Below are positions 1 through 11,146 of a stretch of DNA of 64,000 bases, piece after piece. This stretch comes from Azorinus chamasolen (lineage: Eukaryota; Mollusca; Bivalvia; Cardiida; Solecurtidae). The position numbers were made by a program, and so were the translations under genes. The stretch covers positions 15,120,378 through 15,184,377 of the forward strand of contig OY755240.1 in the NCBI GenBank assembly GCA_963576725.1. The letters run 5' to 3'. The notes below the pieces were generated by a model. That model was given only the letters and a program-made list of their open reading frames with translations, had not been told where the DNA came from and ran no database searches. Numbering within the stretch: the stretch's first letter is position 1; each line of letters starts with the position of its first letter.

Positions 1-220
1 TGCAAATTCCGAATTATCGTTCTGCACCAAGCAGCCTATATGCTTTTAATATATTAAATGAACGATCTAAAGAGGTTCCACTTTGTTTCAAATGGATTTG
101 TCTTCTCTTTTCTGTTACCAACCACATTGCGGGTCATTTATGCTGGTGGTTGCATAAAGTGATAGGTTCTACTTGCAACGCGTTTTAAAATGCCTAAAAT
201 TACAAGCAGTATTGTAATGC

Positions 221-453
221 TTGACCCATTCCCTCATATTGACGACTTTTGACGACTCTGTAAAAGCCACTTTGTGAAACCATCGTGATAAATAGAGCAT
301 TTGCTCCTATAGGAGCAAATGCTCTATTTATCACAATGGTTTCAAACGACAAAATTCTAAAAAAAATATATATTTTCTCTAGATAGTGCTCCTTGCCGGT
401 AGATTTATTCAAAGAGGTTGTATCTAAAAATAGACTATGAGGTAATGAGTTAA
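221..453. mobile_element. TTAA palindromic MITE, family D
   Basis: The ends read CCCATTCCCTCATA and TGAGGTAATGAGTTAA; the left TTAA has decayed to TTGA. The centre is a long hairpin around GCTCCTATAGGAGC with arms matching GATAAATAGAGCATTT. The same family recurs at 11683, 30495, 34353 and 51298. Confidence 0.75.
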
Positions 454-783
454 TAGAAGTACCGTGAAATAACGATTATAATTAACACTCTAATGTGCAG
501 CATTATTGAAATTTAAGGTAGGTGACATCTTAATGCTAGGTAATGGTCCAAAAGGAGCTTTCTGCATGACTTTCCTTAAGCGGCCACCTTCAAAAGCTTG
601 CTACATGTACAAAGAGCCTGTACTGTATATATGCTGTATAAGAAAACCGATCGATAAACGGTGCAGATGAACCGGCGCTCATGTTTGTAATATCGGAGAT
701 CCTGTTTTAGTCGTCGATGCACAAGTACTTATTCCGGTTGCGTTTTAGTTATATATCCGATACGCCGATAATATTTTGCTGTA

Positions 784-985
784 CAGTAAAACCTCTCTAT
801 AACGGCTACTAAATTACATCAAGTATTTTTGTTAAAGGCAGGTGACTGCTTAAAGCAAAGTGAAAGTAAAACACAACGCTCCTATAGGAACGTTCTGTTT
901 TACTTTCACCTTGCTGTAAGCAGCCACCTGCCCTAATACCTACTAATTAACACAATTTAGTGGCCGTTATAGAGAGATTTTACTG
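784..985. mobile_element. TA-flanked palindromic MITE, family F (pogo/Tigger-like)
   Basis: The ends are CAGTAAAACCTCTCTATAAC and its inverse, flanked by TA on both sides. The inner palindrome runs from GGCAGGTG through the GCTCCTATAGGAAC centre to CACCTGCC. Pogo/Tigger elements also have CAG termini and TA target duplications. No transposase is encoded. Confidence 0.8.
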
Positions 986-1599
986 TAGAATAAAACTATA
1001 TGAGAAAAATATCGACGAAGATGTCACGTCACATCAATATTTTTATTTATTATTCCTCAATATATCCTTCAATGTAAAACTCCCATAGACCTAAAATGTG
1101 ATCTTATGATATATCACTCTCAGAATGAGCTTCCAGGTGAATATATCAGGATATATCACCCTCAGAATTAGCTTCCAGGTGTGAATATATCCGTTTCAAA
1201 ACTACAGATCTAACATCATCACTGCTATCACCACCGACTCCAAAATGTATGTTTATTGGATTATCTCTCTCATGTCTTACATCTCTCAAATATTATTTCA
1301 TTCTCTCCAGAATTTCTCTCTCATCTTACCAACCTACATAATTCTATCGCATTTATTGCATTTTATGGCATATACTGCAGTCGGGAGAATGCATGCATGC
1401 TAATGCATACATGACGGCGTTGTGCTCATGACGTCATTTGGTGACATCATCACTTTTGGAATAACAAGTCCATGCTTCGTGATGCCGGATCAACATTATT
1501 CTCTTTTATTTTATAGCTTAATGCATGTACCAAAATTGTGATGTGTATTTTGACATGATTATCTTTGATAAAGGCTCGTAGTGGTCGAAATATTATATA

Positions 1600-1961
1600 C
1601 AGTGCTCCCTCCCTACAACGGCTCTCTCAATAACGATTCCCTCCTTACAACAACGTATGTCACTGTTTCCGAAACAACAAGGCTCCAGAAACAACCTTTT
1701 TGCATCGTATTTTCTGTATGCCTCCATCAAACCCTATGTTGTGACCATTCTTTAGAATCGTCACTTTGTGACGATTCTAAAGAGTGTTCACAACATAGGG
1801 TTTGATTGGGGCATAACGGTTTTAGGTCTCGAAATACACCTTATCTGGTGATCTGAAAACAAGCAAATTATGTTTGATTTTCCCTCCCTATAACAACTCC
1901 CTCTGAACAACACATACGTTCTTCGTATCCTAAAGGGTGTCGTTGTAGAGAGGGAACATTG
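1600..1961. mobile_element. TA-flanked MITE, family J
   Basis: The terminal repeats CAGTGCTCCCTCCCTACAAC and GTTGTAGAGAGGGAACATTG are flanked by TA. A perfect inner palindrome at about 1733-1803 has arms containing CCCTATGTTGTGACC and TTTAGAATCGTCAC. Inner-palindrome fragments recur at 33143, 48919 and 51790. Confidence 0.75.
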
Positions 1962-2087
1962 TATTAATCAGAGCTAGGCTATTTCAGTATTTCTATATTA
2001 TCTTAATTCCCTTTTCGGAATATTATCTTCATTGATTATTTCTTTTAATTTCAAAATTCTTCTAAATTTTTTGGTATAATAAAATAA

Positions 2088-2225
2088 TTAACACATAGCT
2101 GTCGGGATGATAGAGGGTATTGTCAGCCCTTAAACTGGCATTTTAACGCTCGGCTACGCCTCTGGCTAAATCTACCAATTCTCGGGCTGACAATATCCTC
2201 TATCACCCCGACAGCTATGTGTTAA
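2088..2225. mobile_element. Near-perfect palindrome between TTAA sites
   Basis: Arms beginning TTAACACATAGCTGTCGGG are inverted at the right end, with TTAA at both edges. The loop is about 35 bases. The layout is that of a very small TTAA-class foldback. No coding capacity. Confidence 0.65.
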
Positions 2226-2308
2226 TTATATATTATACATGCATTTCAAACTGACAGTCGTCATAAAGTAATTGCGCATAACCACGGTTAACGGTAGAGA
2301 GTGTCACT

Positions 2309-2529
2309 TTAACCCTTTCCCTGTTCTATATTTAGTCCAGATTTCATTACCTACTGAATATTCATTAACAAAATAGTTATAAAAAATGTGGAAGGTGGAA
2401 CATTGTAGACATTTTAGAAGGTAAAGAAACAGATCTATCAAATTTTATTAGCAAACAGAGCAGACCCTGATCTGGGTCTACTCTGTTTGCAAATACGTGA
2501 AAACACGTTTACATGAGGGAAAGGGTTAA
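2309..2529. mobile_element. TTAA palindromic MITE, family A
   Basis: The element starts TTAACCCTTTCCCTG and ends GAGGGAAAGGGTTAA. The central hairpin is shortened: GCAGACCCTGATCTGGGTCTAC, with the GCTCC core deleted. Confidence 0.8.
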
Positions 2530-3539
2530 TAGGGGATGAGGTAACGTTATGAGTCAAATTCCTACGATATTATGCAGCTTTTATTATGTCTATGTATATC
2601 CTTTTATTTCATGAATATTCGTATGAGGTAGGCAATAATGACAGCATAATTATCAATTGGATGGCCGTTATGGTATGTTAAGAAAGGATATTTAAGTCCT
2701 ACAATAAACCTAGAATCAGATATATCGATGTATAGCTATCGATTCTTGGTCTGCTCTATTTGTGATTACATAAAAAGGGGGATCATTAGGAAAAGTAATT
2801 CATTATACAGCTTTCCCTTTCCTTGTTCTAGATATAATCGAGATTTCGATACCTACAGAATATTCATAGACAAACTAATAATAATTAACTATGGAAAGTG
2901 GAATATTGAAGCCATATTAAAAAATAAGGAAGAAGATCTATTAAAATTTCCATTAGCAAACTAAGAGGGTGACCCCCTTGTATGCCATTGCAAAACACGA
3001 ACTCGTATGATACAAAAATAGTAAACAAAAAAACGTGATTCAAGTCCTTTAATCCGCGACATACATACTGACCTGATCAGTGGCTTAGGTAACACAACTC
3101 TGATTGTGTAATGACCTTTGGCCGAAGGTCAGAAACGCTGGTTTCGCTCTATACCATTAGGTAATCCTGCTAAGCGTCTTTAACCCCATTTGGCGCCACA
3201 TTTCTAACTGTCGTCTGCAACCCAGTTTTGTTAAAACATATCGGTAAATAAATGAAATGACATAAATAAATTTAAATTTCAAGGGAATAAATCACAGATA
3301 TAGAACTAAAGACTCAGACAAAATGTGTAGTCCTTGATCTGCGACTGAACTATTTGTCGTGTTGTATTTATGCGACATTTGGCGGTAAAAGGGTTCAAAG
3401 ACTTAACATATGGATCTTTCAAATCATTAGCTGTATAAAAACGATTCATAACAGAGTAAAACCCCAAGACAGACAGGCAGTTTGTTTATTGAATATTAAA
3501 GTTATGATGCTTCAAGTTCTGCCATTGCCGGCAATGTTA

Positions 3540-3730
3540 CAGTAAACCCCCACTAACTCGGAGATTAAAATTAGTAAATATTTCTGTATTTAAATCTGGT
3601 TTCAGCTTAAGACAGGTTAAAAGTCTTGCAGAAAGAGCTTTCTGCACGACTTTCATCCTCCAATAAGCAGTGACTTTCCCAAAAAATTTAAATTATTCTT
3701 TATCAAATTTTCGGTTTGGAGGGTTAACTG
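3540..3730. mobile_element. TA-flanked MITE, family L-like
   Basis: The ends CAGTAAACCCCCACTAACTC and GGAGGGTTAACTG are flanked by TA. The decayed inner palindrome contains GAAAGAGCTTTCTGC. Confidence 0.55.
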
Positions 3731-3789
3731 TATAAGGCATTATTATGTAAGCATGCCATCACTATGTCATTACGCCATAATGCAGCTAA

Positions 3790-4039
3790 TTAATCCTTTC
3801 CCTCATATAAACGTGTTTTCACGCCTTTGCAAACAGAGTAGACCCAGATCAGACGGCTCCTAGAGGAGCCGTCTGATCCGGGTCTACTCTGTTTGCTTAT
3901 GGAATCTGATATACATGTTTCTGTACTTTCTAAAATGGCTACAAAATTCCACCTTCCATATTTTATTATAACGTTTTTGTCCATGAATATTCGGTAGATA
4001 TTGAAATTTGGCCTAAATACAGAACAGGAAAAGGGTTAA
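3790..4039. mobile_element. TTAA palindromic MITE, family A (reverse orientation)
   Basis: It is bounded by TTAATCCTTTCCCTCATA and ACAGGAAAAGGGTTAA. The hairpin centre is GACGGCTCCTAGAGGAGCCGTC with flanking arms ending at GTCTACTCTG. Confidence 0.8.
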
Positions 4040-4256
4040 TATGATCCATAAAGCCATTCATCAAATAAAGAGTCTTGATACCTTACCCTGGCAAAATGTG
4101 ATGTCTGCAAACTTTGTCGTCTGCTACAAATTTCTTATTTCCAATCTGTTTTGTTTTCAGAAGTAAAGCTAAGGTATCAAACAGTTTCGATCCTAATGAT
4201 ACACAGCGTTACCTGGCGTCTCATCTAGACCTACTGTATTGATCGTGAATGAAGTG

Positions 4257-4501
4257 CTAGCCCTTCGCTTGCTATTTACGTCAATTTACCTACCTGTAAA
4301 TAGTGAAGACCCAGATGAGACAGCTCCTGCAGGAGCTGTCTCATCAGGGTCTGCACTATTTACAAGTTGAATGTGTAACCAGTGCACTCCATAGCAGCGA
4401 TTGTACAGCGACATACATGTAGACAGTGAAGATATATTATACAACAGGGCATAGGTAAAGAAGCAGAAATGCATTTTAAAATTCAGCAAGAGAAGGGTTA
4501 A
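4257..4501. mobile_element. TTAA palindromic MITE, family B
   Basis: The left end is CCCTTCGCTTGCTATT (TTAA decayed to CTAG) and the right end is AAGAGAAGGGTTAA. The central hairpin is GACAGCTCCTGCAGGAGCTGTC. It shares its right TTAA with the next element. Confidence 0.75.
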
Positions 4502-4732
4502 CGCTGTTTGAGTCAAATTCTTATTTTTCGTCTGCAACCCAGTTTTGTTAAATCATTTGGTAAAAAAGGAAATGAGCGAATTTTAAAGTAATAAAGCAAA
4601 TATAAAGAAATATATTTGAGACAAACAGTGAAGTCCCTGATCAGTCGCCTCCTTGAAAAATTAGCGTCTAGTCTGAGACTGCACCACTTTGTCGTGGTGC
4701 ATTTTTGCGACATTGGTGGTGAAAGGGATAAA
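4498..4732. mobile_element. TTAA palindromic MITE, family E (decayed)
   Basis: It begins at the TTAA shared with the preceding family B copy. The inner arms contain GTGAAGTCCCTGATCAG and the right end is GGTGGTGAAAGGGATAAA. Compare the better preserved copy at 36722. Confidence 0.6.
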
Positions 4733-5238
4733 CAGTTTGATTTTGGTGTAGCTGTAAAATATCTCTATAGAGCTGTTCGTTTCCACATTCATCTGCGAAT
4801 GACTTTTTAACATTTTCACAGTGGCGCACAGATGCGTCGTTAGGAGAGAATGTGTTAATAGTAATTATATGCCAAAGAGACCGGTACATGTATAAAGCAG
4901 GTCCGATGATATATGTACACAATCTAAAAGCCCCGTTTAGTTCCGACAAACCTATCATACATCTGACGTATCTGTTTGATACTCTTGCACGTATTCTAGG
5001 GAATACTATTAAAAACAGAAACACTCTATATTCGAATGGGTGATAATCACAGAGCGCTCTCAGAGTGAACGCAGGTGGGACGCAAGTAAATCAACTTTTC
5101 ATCAGGACTCCAAACCAGGTGCGGATCTAGGATTTCAGATTAGGGGTGTGTTTGTAATACATGTTCAAAAAGAGCTTAATTGGGTGATGGAAATAAAACA
5201 CTTTCACTGAATCATTGTTTTATCGATGTCTAGTAGAT

Positions 5239-5390
5239 ACAACGACCACTAAATTACATCAATTATTTTGTGTTAAAGGCAGGTGGATGCTTAAAGCAAG
5301 GTGAAAGTAAAACAGAACGCTACCTGCCCTTAATATTAACTAGTTAACACAATTTATTGGTCGTTATAGAGAGGTTTTACTATATATAGA
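5239..5390. mobile_element. Family F MITE with internal deletion
   Basis: It has GACCACTAAATTACATCAA at the left and GGTCGTTATAGAGAGGTTTTACT at the right. One arm of the inner palindrome after GAACGCT is missing. Confidence 0.6.
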
Positions 5391-5733
5391 TCTAAAACAA
5401 ATACTAAAAAAAATGTTTTGGAAATTTAAGTGGGGGGGGGGGGGGGGCGTACGCCGACTCCGCCCCTCTAAATCGGCGCCTGCAAACTGTGTGTTACCGC
5501 AGTTGCATTGAATATAGAAGAGTGTGTTAGTTGGGTTTTACGGAACTGCGACTCTGAATGCCTCATATAGTCAGTAGTCAAATAAACAAAATCAGCCCCT
5601 TCAACAATTAAGCCCTAGACCCACTGAAAGGTAGAAATATATCTGGGTGAAAAAAAAATATGTTAGATGATATTATCAGCCAACAGGATTTGTCCGGTAT
5701 AATCGCCAAACCCCTATGTTATCTCTTTAACAG

Positions 5734-5856
5734 AATGATGTTTGGAAACCAGACGTTGCCTTGAAGAACTCGAATCTTGATTATAAGCAGCTTGGAGACT
5801 CCTCGCTGAATGTAAAGGTCGACAACCAGGGCATTGTAAGATGGTCCCCATTTCAG
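5734..5856 (+). CDS. Gene 1 exon 3 (extracellular domain)
   Basis: 41 codons, phase 0 at both ends, between a TTTAACAG acceptor and a GTAGGT donor. It encodes NDVWKPDVALKN through RWSPFQ. Flanking intron sequence matches that around 30910-31032. Confidence 0.88.
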
Positions 5857-8800
5857 GTAGGTCACTCCTAAACTCTAGCACTGAGAAATATATGTAATTA
5901 ACGTTTAGCCTGCTATGGGCAGATGTGTGAATATCTATGCAAACAGTTTGGATCCAGTTGAGACGCTGAGTAACTCGGCGTCTCATCAAGATCCAAACTG
6001 TTTGACACTCTGATTACATTTTGGTAGGCAATGCCATTTTAGCTTGAATTTTGAAAATGTAGTTTGTGAAACATTCTGTAAAAAGAATTTGCTCATCAGG
6101 CTAAAGGTGAAAAACATTTTATTCCTTACTCCGCTATGCGTGACATTGCTTCCCTGTCCATCCCTGTCCATCACCTCCTGATCCGAACTTACAAACGGCT
6201 TGAATCCAGATGAGACGCCGAGCAACTCGGCGTCTCATCAGGGTCCAAGCAGTTTTATGTTCATGTTTGATGTTCAGTTGGTGGTCTCTTAAAAAGCTTA
6301 ACAATGTCTCTCATATAAACGTGTTTTTGCACATTTCCTAACGACAACAAAGAGGTTGTTGAAGAATTAAAGTATAATTTTGAAGAAATCAAAAAAACAC
6401 GTGGCATAAATAAAGTATAAGTCACACGCTTTATCTATGTCACGTGTTTGTTTGTGTTGTGCGTTTAGCTCTTTTGCATATGCGCACGGCTAGTGTACGC
6501 ACGGAGGGGTTGCATATACGGCTAATGTATGCATTAAGGGGTTGCATATACGGTTATTGTACGCACCGAGGGGCAGTTTCTTCTACCGAGGAACGTTCAT
6601 TATCTTTAGCCGTTTTGCTTACACGCATTGTCGTCTGCAAAAATTATCATCTTCTACATACAGTAAAACCTCTCTTTAACGGCCACTAAATTGAGTTAAT
6701 TAGGTGGTATATGTATTTAGAGCAGGTGGTTGCTTAAAGAAAGGTGAAAATAAAACGGAACGTTCATATAGGAGCGTTCTGTTTTACTTTCACCTTGCTT
6801 TAAACATATCGAAAACATATCCAGTAACATTATGCTGATGCAATGCACACCACATGCAGTGAATTATCCATATATACGAAAGCGATTCATTTTTATGGCA
6901 TTAGCAAATCAGGTAGACTAAGGTTAGTCTGCTCCTGTTGGGTCCGTCTGATCAGTGTCTGCTCAGTTTAATTCTGCAAGTGACTCTATAGCTTCCGCTA
7001 ATGCAAAACCTTCTTCTGAACCTATACTACATGCATTATAAAAAGCAAATAGTTAAAAGATATCCCTGATGGCATTGTGTGGTAAATGAATAGTCATGAG
7101 GTACTATAATGTGTATAGGGTTTGGTGGAGAAATGATGATTTTAGTTTTGGGGAACGCACCGTTATCTGTAGCACTTGTGCAAGTTATTCAAACTTAATA
7201 TTAACCCTTCGCTTGCTATTCACGTCAATATACATACCTGTAAATAGTGAAGACCCAGATGAGACAGCTCCTGCAGGAGCTGTCTCATCAGGGTCTGCAC
7301 TATTTACAAATTTATTGTGCAGCAAGTGCACTCCACATCAGTGGTTGCACAGCGAAATACTTGTACACAGTGAAGATATATGTAATTATACAACAGGACA
7401 TGGGTAAAGAAGGAGGAATGTATTTTAAAATTCAGCAAGTAAGAGGTCCCCAACCACTCTATGAGTTCTTTACATGCTTTCAGCATTCCAGGATATCCGT
7501 ATCCTGCTCTCTTTGCTTTGGAATCAGATATACTCTGTCATAGTCTTATTTCTTAGTGTTCATTTGGCGCTATAGAAAATAATCTAATTAATATTTGCGT
7601 TACCATTATTTATTTATTGAAAATTCATGGAGTAAAGGTTTAAGATAATCAGCGACTACATACGAATTCATATGATTGTCTGTCGTACGACGACCGTACA
7701 ACCCTAGCAATTCATTGTATACCATCCCTGGTATTTAATACCTACCATACGCGTAATGTACTATATGCACTACTGACAGTGTTAGACAGGTTGTTGGTAA
7801 TCACACGACTAGTCACATATTCTTCACACAAAGGTCCCACGTAGTATTCCAAGAGAAACCACATGACCAGAGTGTACTCTATTTTCAAAATCTGTATATC
7901 TAAAGGTTTTAGAGGACGTAGTCTAGATAGCTAAAATCGTTAGAATATAGCCGAGATGTTCCGATAGAAACCTTGTTGTTATACTTGTAGGTGTTTCAGT
8001 CCACGTGCACAATGGATATTACATACTTTCCGTACGACACACAAGTTTGCTCACTGCAGTTTATAGCCTGGAGTTACACAAGCAATGAGGTAAAACATAT
8101 CCGCTGAAAAAAGGTAAAATCAGAAATAACCTATTTATATAGCCTATCTTCAGTGCGAATGACGGCTCAGCCGACTGTACATTTTACTCCACTGCTCAAT
8201 CGGTCATTCGCCTATGATATTCAGAACTGCTAACATATGGCATAATTATGCAGACGCAGTACAGGACAGTGACCTCACAGATTCCCATATTAATTACTAC
8301 TGGATGCAGAGGAGGTAGTCTCGTATGGGTTGGAGACACTCTGAAATCCAGCCGGGATTCGAGGTCAGGATAATCAGCTCAACGGTCAACACTAAGGCCA
8401 ACATACATACGTAACAAGGCGCCTGAAAACAAGTCTTTAAGTTACATATACAAAATCATGGAGCCGTAAACAAGAGCCAGGATTTGATACCAATGATGAT
8501 TTATGTAACGTGTTGTTTTGTGTTTTTTTGTTTTGTTATTGTTGTATTGCTGCTTTTTTCTGTTTTTTGTTTTGTAATATATCAGATGTTCTTTTGTGCT
8601 TGTTTTGATTGTATCTGTTTCCGTTTTGTGCAGTGTTTTTCTTTTTTTCTTTTTTTTTGTGGAACGCGTGTGTTTGTCTGGGTGTATGGGGGTCTTTGTT
8701 TCATTTTTTTCTTTTATCAAAACATCAATAGTTTTTGCTTTAATAATATACAGTTTTGTTCATCGTTTCAGACGACTTACCTAGATCGATTATTAAAAGT

Positions 8801-10258
8801 AATTATATTATGTTCTTAAGACGCTCCAGCGACACGGTATTGCACATCCTGAAAAGTATTGTGATGCGATTTAAAAACTTCGTAAACTTAATGGTTATAC
8901 CCATTTTCTCACTTTGTTCATCAAATATGTTAAACATTCATTAAAAAGGGATATTATCATGTAGTATTACAGCATACTGCATGTCTAGTTGTCAACCTTT
9001 TTACAGTTGACAATCACGCTGCCCTCTTTTCATGTTAGCCGACAAGAAATGTTTAGTATTCTACGAAGACGACTTCTTAAATTCGGAAACGGTAGGAGGA
9101 CGTCCAATCTTTGTACTCGTTTTTCTTGTACCCTTTAATACTTTTCTATAGTTACTCACTCTGGTTGCAGCTCAGTCATTTCATCTTCCCCAAATTGCTT
9201 GTTTGTTTTGTCTTTGCATGTCTCTTTGTGTTTTGATAGCTATTTCCATTTGTTGTATTTCCTTGTGATGCTGGTCGGCGGTTGTTTGTTATGTATATGG
9301 TGTTTCCTGAATTATTCATATTTATACTTAAAGCAGGTGGCTCCTAGAGGAGCTTTCATGATCTTATCCATGCAATAAGCTGACACCTGTCTTAGGATAC
9401 AGGTTCTTATTTGAAAGTCTGTTTTAGAAGGGTTCTGTAACATTTTTGGCAATAGTAGAAACTGTAGATTCAGCTGATATCATATTGATAAAACACGATT
9501 ATTATATTATGATTAATACACTGCAGGTAAGCATGGAAGGAGGAGCCGAGGGTATAGTTATGGACGAGTACCAGTCAAACTCGGCATGGGATGTGACAGG
9601 ATCCAGCTGGAAGTCTGTATACGAAGACTCGGAAACCTCAATTGTATTTGTCATCACCCTCAAAAGGAAGCCCCTTTACAACATGCTAACACTCGTCTTT
9701 CCTCTAGTCACTCTGGGTATTCTGAATTTGTTTGTATTTCTGTTGCCAAGTGACGGCGGAGAAAAATCTGGATATGCAATAACGGTTTTCTTGGCGTTCG
9801 CTGTATTTCTTACAATCATGGAGTCATCATTTCCTGAAAACTCGGAAACTATTGCTTATTTTGCCATATACGTTGTCATTCAAACCGTGCAGAGCATTGT
9901 TATAACATTGGTCACTTTGATATTGATACGTATTGCATCTTATGACGAGGACACTAAGGTCCCTTCATATCTGATAACATTGGCGCGTTTCTCAAAATGT
10001 AAATCATTTCGTAAGGGTGTCACAGCAGGAAAAGTCACACCAGATCCTAAAAAAGACATAATTACATTGGAATGCATGGAATCCAATCAAGTAAAACAAA
10101 ACAAACTTGTAAAAGACACAAGCAGCGAAACAAGTAAGGAGGAAATCTACTCCTGGAAGTATATAGCGAATGCATTGGACGTATTCTTCTTTTTTGTTTT
10201 TGGTTTTGTATTTGTCGCATCAACGCTTGTGTGCATGCTTATTGCACAATTCGGATAA
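5734..10258 (+). CDS. Nicotinic acetylcholine receptor-like subunit, 3' part (gene 1)
   Basis: A subunit of a pentameric Cys-loop ligand-gated ion channel in the plasma membrane. Three coding exons are joined in phase 0: 5734-5856, 7991-8089 and 9527-10258, giving 317 residues plus TAA. Exon 3 carries NDVWKPDVALKN and RWSPFQ, typical of the ligand-binding domain. Exon 4 holds the Cys-loop, C-TMDITYFPYDTQV-C with 13 residues between cysteines. Exon 5 holds TM1 (with the family proline in LVFPL), TM2 preceded by GGEK, TM3, a short cytoplasmic loop and TM4. The glutamate before TM2 suits a cation channel. The loop-C region (TGSSWKSVYED) lacks the adjacent cysteine pair of alpha subunits. Signal-peptide and first binding-domain exons are not in the window, so this is either cut by the left edge or truncated. 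The closest relative seen is gene 2. Confidence 0.88.
5898..6110. mobile_element. TTAA MITE, family C, in intron 3 of gene 1
   Basis: The ends are TTAACGTTTAGCCTGC and CAGGCTAAAGGTGAA. The hairpin is GAGTAACTCGGCGTC within arms AGTTTGGATCCAG / CAAGATCCAAACTG. The same element sits at the same place in gene 2 (31074), so it predates the duplication. A second related hairpin lies at about 6195-6255. Confidence 0.75.
6661..6804. mobile_element. Family F MITE, 3' truncated, intron 3 of gene 1
   Basis: The left end CAGTAAAACCTCTCTTTAAC and the whole inner palindrome are present. The right terminal part is missing. The corresponding place in gene 2 (about 31750) has no such element. Confidence 0.65.
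7201..7450. mobile_element. TTAA MITE, family B, intron 3 of gene 1
   Basis: It starts TTAACCCTTCGCTTGC with the hairpin GACAGCTCCTGCAGGAGCTGTC. The right end is decayed (CAGCAAGTAAGAGG). Gene 2 has a family B element nearby (32023), but in opposite orientation and with different flanks, so the two are independent insertions. Confidence 0.7.
7991..8089 (+). CDS. Gene 1 exon 4 (Cys-loop)
   Basis: 33 codons, phase 0, between CTTGTAG and GTAAAA. It contains CTMDITYFPYDTQVC followed by SLQFIAWSYTSNE. Confidence 0.9.
8090..9526 (+). other. Intron 4 of gene 1, non-coding
   Basis: A T-rich stretch lies at 8510-8660. About 9080-9290 matches gene 2 intron 4 and, inverted, 12040-12620. A decayed L-type MITE remnant at about 9325-9440 is shared with gene 2. 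The longer readings through this intron look like chance. Confidence 0.6.
9527..10258 (+). CDS. Gene 1 exon 5 (TM1-TM4 and stop)
   Basis: Starts after CTGCAG in phase 0 with VSMEGG and ends at TAA. It encodes loop C, all four membrane segments and a TM3-TM4 loop of about 80 residues. An in-frame ATG at 9446 lies in the intron and is not the start, because exon 4 joins here in frame. Confidence 0.92.
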   Translation, partial: VSMEGGAEGIVMDEYQSNSAWDVTGSSWKSVYEDSETSIVFVITLKRKPLYNMLTLVFPLVTLGILNLFVFLLPSDGGEKSGYAITVFLAFAVFLTIMESSFPENSETIAYFAIYVVIQTVQSIVITLVTLILIRIASYDEDTKVPSYLITLARFSKCKSFRKGVTAGKVTPDPKKDIITLECMESNQVKQNKLVKDTSSETSKEEIYSWKYIANALDVFFFFVFGFVFVASTLVCMLIAQFG

Positions 10259-10327
10259 CCCTGTCCCGCTGAACGCGACTGATACGCTGCAAACAGTCGG
10301 GATCCGTACGACATAATTCTTTACTGA

Positions 10328-10630
10328 CATAACTCTTTTGGCGCCAAATTTAAAAGTGTCGTCCGCAATAATAATTCCATATTAAATATAATTCTAAACT
10401 AAATAATAAAGGTATATTAGTAAAACATTTGTCCTCAAAAACATTTATGCCTGGGCTAAAATAATACAGAAAACAGTGAAGTCCCAGGTCAGATGCCGCC
10501 TTGAAAAGGCGGCATCTGACCTGGGACTGCACTGTTTTAAATGGTGCCAACAGGCGACATTGGCGACATCTGACCTGGGACTGCACTGTTTTCAATGGTG
10601 CCAACAGGCGACATTGGCCGAAAGAGTTAA
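10328..10630. mobile_element. TTAA MITE, family E, just downstream of gene 1
   Basis: It starts about 70 bases after the stop. The core is GGCAGC-type: GATGCCGCCTTGAAAAGGCGGC. The right arm is duplicated in tandem (10545-10620, GGCGACATCTGACCTGGGAC repeated). AATAAA at 10405-10410 could be the gene's polyadenylation signal. The orthologous copy in gene 2 is at 36722. Confidence 0.75.
10405..10410 (+). promoter_or_regulatory. Candidate polyadenylation signal AATAAA, gene 1
   Basis: The first AATAAA after the stop codon (about 150 bases), located inside the family E element. Its use is inferred from position only. Confidence 0.35.
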
Positions 10631-10634
10631 CTGT

Positions 10635-11146
10635 ACAAATACGTGTCATCATCAGTCACGGATATAACTGCATAACGTTTACGGAAAGTAAAAGTCTCTG
10701 AATCGTTTCCAAGGACAGTCATCAAAGTTGTACGTTGAACAGTTCCAGTTTTCTGATATAAATATATGTATTATCGTATATATCTGTTGTGGTCCATGAG
10801 CCCAATGACAACCAATGATCATCGGAACCCGGATATAGAAGCCAACAACCTGAAAATCAATCGTGTGGTATACAACGAACACAAATAAGTAGGAAGCCAA
10901 CAATTTTAAAGTACAATTGAACTTCAATATATCGAACTAGGATAATGTAACATTCTGGATAACTCGATTTAAATGTTCGGCCCTTCCAAAATTTACTTTT
11001 CTAAAATGTATCATTACGCATATCTAGAAAAAAATGTGGCAGCTTGATGCAGTTCAGCATTAATGCTGAAAGGTCCTGCATGAGCTTCCAGCATTAATCT
11101 AGACCTGCATTAAACTGTGATCTTGAAAAATTGTCCACAGGGTCCA
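10635..11146. repeat. Decayed family M MITE
   Basis: Pieces resemble the element at 25315: TTCGGCCCTTCCAAAATTTAC, TATCTAGAAAAAAATGTG and the inner hairpin about GCAGTTCAGCATTAATGCTG. No gene is seen. Confidence 0.4.

Larger units (their letters stand above)
2530..10630. repeat. Segmental duplication, copy 1 (pairs with 29390-36962)
   Basis: Blocks alignable by eye occur in the same order in both copies: 2680 with 29450, 2970 with 29870, 4870 with 30350, exon 3 with its flanks (5660-6260 with 30840-31440), 6810 with 31760, 7600 with 32340, exon 4, the end of intron 4, exon 5 and the family E element after the stop. Intron similarity shows a DNA-level tandem duplication, not a retrocopy. The left edge is approximate. 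Exons 1 and 2 of copy 1 were not found in the window. Confidence 0.8.

Noticed and set aside
4668..5024. 118-codon - strand reading
   Set aside because: Runs across a family E element and duplicated intron sequence; the matching region of copy 2 is not open.
8442..8819. Overlapping readings in a T-rich tract, including Lys/Thr-rich - strand protein
   Set aside because: Low-complexity T-rich sequence inside intron 4 of gene 1.
9446..9526. ATG at 9446 as the start of a short channel protein
   Set aside because: The 27 codons before 9527 are intronic; exon 4 joins in frame at the CTGCAG acceptor and gene 2 has the same structure.
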